Below are positions 58,785-64,000 of a DNA stretch of 64,000 nucleotides, in pieces. Location of the stretch: the NCBI GenBank assembly GCA_021831035.1, contig JAKBNL010000013.1, positions 1-64,000 on the forward strand, written 5' to 3'. A program made the position numbers and the translations under genes. This DNA is from Actinomycetes bacterium (GTDB lineage: Bacteria > Actinomycetota > Acidimicrobiia > Acidimicrobiales > RAAP-2). The first letter of the stretch is position 1. Each line of letters opens with the position of its first letter. The notes beneath the pieces were generated by a model that worked only from the letters and a program-made list of their open reading frames with translations, made no database searches and had not been told where the DNA came from.

Positions 58785-59543
58785 GTGTCCGACGCCCTGC
58801 TCGAGCTGACCGACCTCCACGTCGAGGCCGACGGGGCCCCCATCCTGCGCGGGATCGACCTCGTGGTGCGCCCGGGCGAGGTCCACGCCCTGATGGGACC
58901 GAACGGGGCCGGCAAGTCCACCCTCGCCAGCGCGGTCATGGGACACCCCGGCTACACCGTGACCCGCGGGCGCATCGTGCTCGCCGGTCAGGACGTCACC
59001 GGCTGGACTCCCGACGAGAGGGCCCGGGCAGGGCTGTTCATGGCCTTCCAGTACCCCGAGGCCATCAGCGGAGTCTCGGTCGTGCAGTTCCTGCGCCAGG
59101 CCATCGCCGCGCGGCGCGGCCTCGAGGAGCTCAGCGTGCTCGAGGTGCGCCTCGAGCTCGCCGAGTGGATGGAGCGCCTGGGCATCGACGACGCCTTCGC
59201 CGAGCGCCACCTCAACGACGGCTTCTCCGGCGGGGAGCGCAAGCGCAACGAGGTCCTCCAGATGGCCCTGCTCGAACCCGTGGTGGCCCTGCTCGACGAG
59301 ACCGACTCGGGTCTCGACATCGACGCCCTGCGAGTCGTCGCGCGCGGGGTGTCGACGGTGCGCGAGCGCCACCCCGAGATGGGCGTCGTCCTCGTGACCC
59401 ACTACGTGAAGTTGCTCGACGAGATCGCCCCCGACCGCGTCCACGTGCTGATCGACGGGCGCATCGTCGAGAGCGGCGACGCCGAGGTGGCCCGGCGCAT
59501 CGAACGACGGGGCTACGACGCCTGGCGCACGGTGAGCGCGTGA
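58785..59543 (+). CDS. sufC: Fe-S cluster assembly ATPase SufC (copy 1)
   Basis: A 252-residue SufC, the ABC-type ATPase of the SufBCD scaffold. Walker A MGPNGAGKSTLASA, GLFMAFQYPEAISGV (typical SufC Q-loop), signature FSGGERKRNEVLQM and Walker B LLDETDSGLDIDALR. It is followed by sufS (GTGA overlap) and sufU. The second SufC gene lies on the other strand at 62671-63399; the two differ clearly in sequence. Confidence 0.95.
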   Translation: MSDALLELTDLHVEADGAPILRGIDLVVRPGEVHALMGPNGAGKSTLASAVMGHPGYTVTRGRIVLAGQDVTGWTPDERARAGLFMAFQYPEAISGVSVVQFLRQAIAARRGLEELSVLEVRLELAEWMERLGIDDAFAERHLNDGFSGGERKRNEVLQMALLEPVVALLDETDSGLDIDALRVVARGVSTVRERHPEMGVVLVTHYVKLLDEIAPDRVHVLIDGRIVESGDAEVARRIERRGYDAWRTVSA

Positions 59544-60775
59544 CCAGCTTCAGTCCGGCCCGGGTGCGCGCCGACGTGCCCCTGTTCCACCGCCTGGTGC
59601 ACGGTCGTCCGCTCACCTACCTCGACTCGGCCTCGAGCACCCTGCCGCCGCGGGCGGTGATCGAGGCGATGGACCGCTACTACGAGCGCCACCACGCCAA
59701 CGTCCACCGGGGCGTCTACCTCACCGCCGAGGAGGCGACCGCCGACTACGAGGGCGCCCGCGCGGCCGTGGCGCGCTTCATCAACGCCCCCGGCGGCGCC
59801 GAGGAGGTCGTCTTCACCAAGAACACGACCGAGTCGTTCAACCTGCTCGCCCGGAGCTGGGGGGCGTCACGGTTCGGGCCCGGCGACGTCGTCGTCGTGA
59901 CCGAGATGGAGCACCACGCCAACGTGGTCCCCTGGTTCCAGCTACGTGACAGCCACGGGATCGAGGTCCGCTTCATCCCGGTCGGCGACGACTTCCGCCT
60001 CGACCTCACCGACGTCGACCGACGGCTCGAGGGGGCGAAGCTGCTCAGCGTGACCGGCATGTCCAACGTGCTGGGCACGCGCAACGACCTCGCGGCCCTC
60101 GCCCGGCTGGCCCACGACCACGGCGCGCTGCTCGCGGTGGACGGCGCGCAGTCGGTCGCGCACGGCTCGACCGACGTCGCGCGCGACGGGATCGACTTCC
60201 TCGCCTTCAGCGGCCACAAGATGCTCGGGCCCACCGGGATCGGGGTGTTCTGGGCGCGACGGTCCCTGCTCGAGACGATGCCCCCCTTCCTCGGGGGCGG
60301 CGGGATGATCGCCGACGTGCGGACCGACGGCTTCACCCCGGCGAACGGGGTCGCGCGCTTCGAGGCGGGCACGCCCCCCATCGCCGAGGCCGTCGGGCTG
60401 CACGCCGCCGTGCGCTACCTCGAGGGGCTGGGCCCCGACGTCGTCGAGGCCCACGAACGCGAGCTCACCCGCGACGCCCTCGAGCGCCTCGAGTGCACCT
60501 TCGCCGGCCGCGTGCGCGTGATCGGTCCGCGCGACGTCGTCGACCGCGGCGGCGTACTCAGCCTCGACGTCGAGGGCGTCCACCCCCACGACGTGGCCCA
60601 GGTCCTCGACCAGCACGGGGTGTGCGTGCGCCCGGGCCACCACTGCGCGAAGCCCCTCATGCGCCGCTTCGGGCTCGCCGCCACCGCCCGGGCCTCCTTC
60701 GGGCCCTACTCGCTCCCCCGCGACACCGACGCCCTCATCGAGGGGCTCGGCCACGCCCTCGCCCTCTTCGCCTAG
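59540..60775 (+). CDS. sufS: cysteine desulfurase SufS
   Basis: A 411-residue PLP enzyme releasing sulfur from cysteine for Fe-S assembly. YLDSASSTLPPRAV at the start, TEMEHHANVVPW, AVDGAQSVAHG, the PLP Lys in FLAFSGHKMLGPTGIGV and the catalytic Cys in CVRPGHHCAKPLMRRFG. Start GTG 59540 overlaps the sufC stop. SufU follows after 2 bp and is its known partner in Gram-positive SUF systems. Confidence 0.96.
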   Translation: MTSFSPARVRADVPLFHRLVHGRPLTYLDSASSTLPPRAVIEAMDRYYERHHANVHRGVYLTAEEATADYEGARAAVARFINAPGGAEEVVFTKNTTESFNLLARSWGASRFGPGDVVVVTEMEHHANVVPWFQLRDSHGIEVRFIPVGDDFRLDLTDVDRRLEGAKLLSVTGMSNVLGTRNDLAALARLAHDHGALLAVDGAQSVAHGSTDVARDGIDFLAFSGHKMLGPTGIGVFWARRSLLETMPPFLGGGGMIADVRTDGFTPANGVARFEAGTPPIAEAVGLHAAVRYLEGLGPDVVEAHERELTRDALERLECTFAGRVRVIGPRDVVDRGGVLSLDVEGVHPHDVAQVLDQHGVCVRPGHHCAKPLMRRFGLAATARASFGPYSLPRDTDALIEGLGHALALFA

Positions 60776-60777
60776 CC

Positions 60778-61245
60778 GTGGCCCCCCTCGACGACCTCTA
60801 CCGCGAGATCATCCTCGACCACTACCGCACCCCGCGCAACCGCGGGGAGCTGGCCACGCCGCCGGCCCACCGCGTCGAGGGTTTCAACCCGCTGTGCGGC
60901 GACGAGATCACCCTCTACCTCGAGCTGGTCGACGACCGACTGGTCGACATCAAGATGACCGGCCGGGGCTGCTCGATCTCCCAGGCCTCCGCCTCGCTCA
61001 TGGGCGCGGCCGTCAGGGGCAAGACCCTCGCCGAGGTCCGCGCCGCGCTCGAGCGGTTCCGCCAGCTCATGACCGTCACCGAGACCCGCCTGGGCGAGGG
61101 CGGCGAGCCCGAGCCGCTCGACGTGCGCTCCCTCGGGGAGCTGGCGGCCCTCGCCGGCGTGGTGAAGTTCCCCGTGCGCATCAAGTGCGCCCTCCTCGCC
61201 TGGACGACGCTCGCCCAGGGACTCGACGAGGCCCGGGCCGACTGA
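60778..61245 (+). CDS. sufU: SUF sulfur-transfer protein SufU
   Basis: A 155-residue SufU, a zinc-dependent sulfurtransferase that accepts the persulfide from SufS. Ligand motifs NPLCGDEI, GRGCSISQASASLM and RIKCALLAW are all present, and the SufU-type insertion distinguishes it from IscU. GTG start 2 bp after sufS. It ends 7 bp before the convergent LCP gene stop. Confidence 0.95.
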   Translation: MAPLDDLYREIILDHYRTPRNRGELATPPAHRVEGFNPLCGDEITLYLELVDDRLVDIKMTGRGCSISQASASLMGAAVRGKTLAEVRAALERFRQLMTVTETRLGEGGEPEPLDVRSLGELAALAGVVKFPVRIKCALLAWTTLAQGLDEARAD

Positions 61246-61252
61246 CCGGCCG

Positions 61253-62635
61253 CTAGGGCGTGCAGGGTCGCGGGTTGTACGACGCGTAGCTCGCGGTCGG
61301 GCTCGTCGTGGTCGTCGTCGCCCGCGTCGCGTGGCCCGACGCGGCGCCGCTCGTGGACCCCGCCCCCGCCGTGGGGCTGGTCGTGGGCGCGACGGCTGGG
61401 GGCAGCGGCGTCTGGCCCGAGGAGTTGGGCGGCGGGTTGGTCGGCGTCTCGAGCTCGGAGCCGAAGACGTTGACGAAGAGCTGCTGGGTCTCGGGCTGCT
61501 GGACGTAGAGCACGTCGCCGAGCACCGGGTTGGTCGCCGAGTAGACGGGCAGGGTGTAGGTCGAGATGGCGTTGGCGTTCAGGCTGTGGAAGCGCACGGC
61601 CAGCCCCACCAGCTCGTTCAGGCTGAAGTTCTGGTCGAGGGTTATCCCCTGGGGGATCTTCGAGAGGAAGTCGTTGATGGTGAGCGGGTTGTAGAGGGTC
61701 TTGCCCCGCTCGACCATGGCCCGCAAGAACGCGCTCTGACGCTCGATGCGCCCGAAGTCGCTCGTCCCGTCGTAGAGCCAGCCGTCGGCGTAGAGGGTCG
61801 CCGGTGGGGTGTTGTCCCCCGGCCAGACGCCGTGTCCCTTGACGTTGTAGTAGTAGTGGCGGCTGCGCACCACCGCCAGCGCCTCGAAGCCCTTGATCAA
61901 CTGGCAGCCCGGGTGGCGGATCCGCAGGCCCGAGTACGGGTCGGCGGCCGGGTAGGGGAAGTCCAGGTAGACCCCGCCCAGGGCGTCGGCCGCGTTGATC
62001 AGCCCGGCGAAGCTCACCACGACGGTGTCGTTGATGGGGATGCCGAAGTTGGCCGTGATCGTCTGGGCGAGCAGGGACGGACCGTTGCCGAAGTTCACGT
62101 TGATCCGGTTGGCCTGACCGTAGAGGTTCTGGTTGGCGAGCAGGGTCACCATCGTGTCGCGCGGGATCGAGATGACGCTGATCGTGCCGGCCGGGGGGTC
62201 GACGTGGACGATCTTGACGACGTCGCTGCGCTGGCCCGCCACCAGCCCGGCGCTCGCGCCGGTCTGCCGGCCGACCAGGCCCGAGAGGCCCGCGCGCGAG
62301 TCCGATCCCACCACGAGGATGTTGAAGGGCTTGCCCGAGATGGGCTTGACCTCACTCGTGACGTTGATCTTGTGGATCTGGGAGAAGCGCCAGTTGGCGT
62401 AGAGGTAGCCCCCGCCGACGACCACCACCAGCAGCGCGACGAGGCTGGCCACGCTGATCAGCGCGATGCGCCCGGCCCGGCGTCGGCCCCGACGGCGTGC
62501 CGGTCGCGGGCTCGCCGGCGGGGTCCGTCCCACGACGGCGTCACCGAGCGCGCGCAGGCGCTCCTCGTTGGCGATCCCGTCGGAACGCCGGGACGGCTCG
62601 CGGTCGCGACCGCCCCCGTCTCGTCCCCTGGGCAT
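61253..62635 (-). CDS. LytR-CpsA-Psr (LCP) family cell-wall ligase
   Basis: A 460-residue LCP protein that attaches polymers such as arabinogalactan or teichoic acid to peptidoglycan. A 60-residue Arg-rich cytoplasmic tail, one membrane helix (LISVASLVALLVVVVGGGYLY), then the LCP domain: ILVVGSDSRAGL, RSDVVKIVHVDP, ISVISIPRDTMV, INVNFGNGPSLLAQTI and ALAVVRSRHYYY with the phosphate-binding Arg and Asp. The C-tail is Thr/Ser/Pro-rich. ATG has TAGAAT 6 nt upstream. It interrupts the suf genes. Confidence 0.93.
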   Translation of the reverse strand: MPRGRDGGGRDREPSRRSDGIANEERLRALGDAVVGRTPPASPRPARRRGRRRAGRIALISVASLVALLVVVVGGGYLYANWRFSQIHKINVTSEVKPISGKPFNILVVGSDSRAGLSGLVGRQTGASAGLVAGQRSDVVKIVHVDPPAGTISVISIPRDTMVTLLANQNLYGQANRINVNFGNGPSLLAQTITANFGIPINDTVVVSFAGLINAADALGGVYLDFPYPAADPYSGLRIRHPGCQLIKGFEALAVVRSRHYYYNVKGHGVWPGDNTPPATLYADGWLYDGTSDFGRIERQSAFLRAMVERGKTLYNPLTINDFLSKIPQGITLDQNFSLNELVGLAVRFHSLNANAISTYTLPVYSATNPVLGDVLYVQQPETQQLFVNVFGSELETPTNPPPNSSGQTPLPPAVAPTTSPTAGAGSTSGAASGHATRATTTTTSPTASYASYNPRPCTP

Positions 62636-62641
62636 CGATCG

Positions 62642-62647
62642 ATTCTA
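62642..62647 (-). promoter_or_regulatory. -10 box of the LCP gene
   Basis: TAGAAT on the minus strand, 6 nt before ATG 62635; leaderless spacing and a near-consensus box. Confidence 0.65.
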
Positions 62648-62670
62648 CCGCCGGCGCGTGCGCGCTCGGG

Positions 62671-63399
62671 TCACGCCCGGGGTGCGCGGAAGCCGTCGTA
62701 GCCGTCGCGCTCGAGGCGCTCGGCGATCTCGGGGCCGCCCGTCGCCACGACCCGCCCGTCGCGCACGACGTGGATGGTCATGGGCACGAGCTCCACCAGC
62801 AGACGACGGAAGTGGGTGATGGCGAGGACGCCGCACTCCCACTCGCCGACCGCCGCCGACAGGCGCCGCGCGACCGAGCCCAGCGCGTCGACGTCGAGGC
62901 CCGAGTCGATCTCGTCGAGCAGGCAGAACCGCGGGCGCAGCACGCCCAGCTGGACCATCTCCGCGCGCTTGCGCTCCCCGCCCGAGAGGTCGACGTTGAC
63001 GAAGCGCTCGAGCAGCTCGGGCCGCAGCCCGACCCGCTCGGCCTCCTCGCGCACGCGCACCGCGACCGTGGCGGGGTCGGCCCCGGCGGCCACCAGCATG
63101 TCGAGCGGGCGCACGCCCGGCACCTCGAGGGGCTGCTGGAGGGCGAGGAAGAGGCCCGCGCGGGCCCGCGCGGTGGCCGAGAGCCCGAGGAGCTCACGAC
63201 CGTCGATGGTGACCGACCCCTCGAGCACCCGGTACCCGGGGTGGCCGGTGAGCGCGTGGGCCAGGGTCGACTTGCCCGAGCCGTTGGGGCCCATGAGGGC
63301 GTGGACTTCGCCGGTGGACACGGTGAGGTCGAACCCCTTGAGGACCTCGCGGTCCCCGACCGCGACGCGCAGCCCCTGGATCGAGAGCGTCGAGGTCAC
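62671..63399 (-). CDS. SufC-type ATPase (copy 2)
   Basis: A 242-residue second SufC. Walker A MGPNGSGKSTLAHAL, GLFLALQQPLEVPGV, signature LSGGERKRAEMVQL and Walker B LLDEIDSGLDVDALG are all intact, so it should be active. It overlaps the Rieske gene (GTGA) and is the last gene of a sufD-Rieske-sufC series, the usual actinobacterial order, here without sufS/sufU after it. Its division of labour with copy 1 is unknown. Confidence 0.93.
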   Translation of the reverse strand: MTSTLSIQGLRVAVGDREVLKGFDLTVSTGEVHALMGPNGSGKSTLAHALTGHPGYRVLEGSVTIDGRELLGLSATARARAGLFLALQQPLEVPGVRPLDMLVAAGADPATVAVRVREEAERVGLRPELLERFVNVDLSGGERKRAEMVQLGVLRPRFCLLDEIDSGLDVDALGSVARRLSAAVGEWECGVLAITHFRRLLVELVPMTIHVVRDGRVVATGGPEIAERLERDGYDGFRAPRA

Positions 63400-63710
63400 G
63401 GGACCTCCACCACCAGCTGGCCGTCGGCCTCGCGCACCTCGTAGTGGGCGACGGGCCGGGTCGCGGGCAGCGACAGGGGTTCGCCGTCGACGAGGCTGAA
63501 CAGCGCGCCGTGGCGGGCGCACTCGATCTCGGCCGCCTCTACGTCGACGTAGCCCTGGGAGAGGGGGAAGTCCTCGTGGCTGCAGCGATCGTCGAGGACG
63601 TAGAGGGAGCCCTCGATGCGCACCACCACCAGGGTTCGCCCGGGCGCGGCCACCGAGCGCGGGACCCCCACCTCGTAGTCGGACAGGCGACCGAGCGCCA
63701 CCGTCGTCAC
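63396..63710 (-). CDS. Rieske [2Fe-2S] ferredoxin of the SUF operon
   Basis: A 104-residue Rieske-type ferredoxin. The two cluster motifs are DRCSHEDFPL (C-x-H) and ECARHGALFSL (C-x2-H). Such a protein is commonly encoded between sufD and sufC in actinobacteria, where its exact role is not established. GTG 63710 overlaps the sufD stop and the gene overlaps sufC copy 2, so the three are translationally coupled. Confidence 0.92.
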   Translation of the reverse strand: MTTVALGRLSDYEVGVPRSVAAPGRTLVVVRIEGSLYVLDDRCSHEDFPLSQGYVDVEAAEIECARHGALFSLVDGEPLSLPATRPVAHYEVREADGQLVVEVP

Positions 63711-64000
63711 GACCCCACCGCCGCGGCCCGGGCGACCCCGGCGACGGCCGCGGCCACGTCGGCCTCGATGGGCGCGGCGAGGGCGGCGGGCAGGGCCTCG
63801 AGCATCTCGTAGAAGAAGCCCTGGATCATCAGCCGCTGGGCGTCGACGCGCTCGACCCCGCGCGACTCGAGGTACCAGCGTTGGAGCGCGTCGAGGGGCC
63901 CGACGCTCGAGGCGTGGGCGCACAGCACGTCGTTCTCGCGGATGTCGAGGTTGGGCACGGAGTCGGCGTGCGCGCTCGGCGAGAGCAGGAGGTTGTGGTT
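63707..64000 (-). CDS. sufD: Fe-S cluster assembly protein SufD, 5' part outside the window
   Basis: The visible 97 C-terminal residues start NHNLLLSPSAHADSVPNL and continue with DVLCAHASSVGPLD and RLMIQGFFYEML, the conserved C-terminus of SufD in the SufBCD scaffold. SufB shares some of these motifs, but the missing Glu of the SufB C-terminus and the following Rieske/sufC order favour SufD. The start, and probably sufB, lie beyond base 64000. Confidence 0.85.
   Translation of the reverse strand, partial: NHNLLLSPSAHADSVPNLDIRENDVLCAHASSVGPLDALQRWYLESRGVERVDAQRLMIQGFFYEMLEALPAALAAPIEADVAAAVAGVARAAAVGS

Overview
The window is one contiguous, very GC-rich (roughly 70% or more by eye) bacterial chromosome segment packed with about 58 genes, most of them touching or overlapping through GTGA/ATGA junctions. 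The gene content is actinobacterial: a fused KGD-type 2-oxoglutarate dehydrogenase, a PafB-PafC (WYL) regulator, CofC of F420 biosynthesis, a SUF system with a Rieske protein, secA-prfB-ftsE-ftsX, RmlD plus WbbL-like cell-wall rhamnose genes and an LCP ligase. I infer a member of Acidimicrobiia or a nearby actinobacterial lineage; the class is not proven. No rRNA, tRNA, CRISPR array, insertion sequence or prophage was seen. Many genes have a TAnnnT box 6 to 9 nt before the start codon, so leaderless transcripts look like the default.

Layout. 1-7034: 3' part of a ThDP enzyme, then a minus-strand overlapping cluster kgd, NYN RNase with a histone-like linker, FabZ-like dehydratase, exonuclease III. 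7102-16860: alpha/beta hydrolase, SDR epimerase and an oligopeptide ABC importer (two tandem binding proteins, OppB, OppC, and on the other strand a fused OppD-OppF). 16900-18542: RNase HII, CofC, a pure Lys/Ala histone-H1-like protein. 18543-21147: a small conjugation-like module (palindrome-rich spacer, VirD4/TraG-type ATPase, stand-alone MobF relaxase) whose relaxase lies directly downstream of pafBC. 21174-32118: pafBC, moaC, FmdB, dxs, msrB, ftsX, ftsE, prfB, secA and an unassigned structured RNA candidate. 32231-43172: wbbL, rmlD, birA; biotin carboxylase/BCCP, M20 amidohydrolase, methylmalonyl-CoA mutase, a rhodanese-MoeB protein, nitroreductase, PepA, cobalamin adenosyltransferase. 43219-50295: MetH, a methyltransferase with an apparent AUC start, a secreted unknown, CapA, a phosphodiester glycosidase. 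50342-58058: a fused LipB-LipA, acyltransferase E2, Lpd, RNase HI, Rrf2 regulator, ThiE, a hydrolase lacking its nucleophile, an acyl-CoA dehydrogenase. 58136-64000: MBL hydrolase and a SUF system split over two strands with two sufC genes around an LCP gene.

How the genes fit together. KGD, E2, Lpd and LipBA supply 2-oxo-acid dehydrogenase function and its lipoyl cofactor; ThiE and Dxs are linked through ThDP. BirA sits divergent from its likely biotin-carrier substrate, and the carboxylase plus methylmalonyl-CoA mutase suggest propionyl-CoA conversion to succinyl-CoA, with the adenosyltransferase providing AdoCbl. The most unusual items are the relaxase/coupling-protein pair with its palindromic spacer, two genes with apparent AUU/AUC starts, the LipB-LipA fusion, the structured RNA before secA, and the duplicated sufC.
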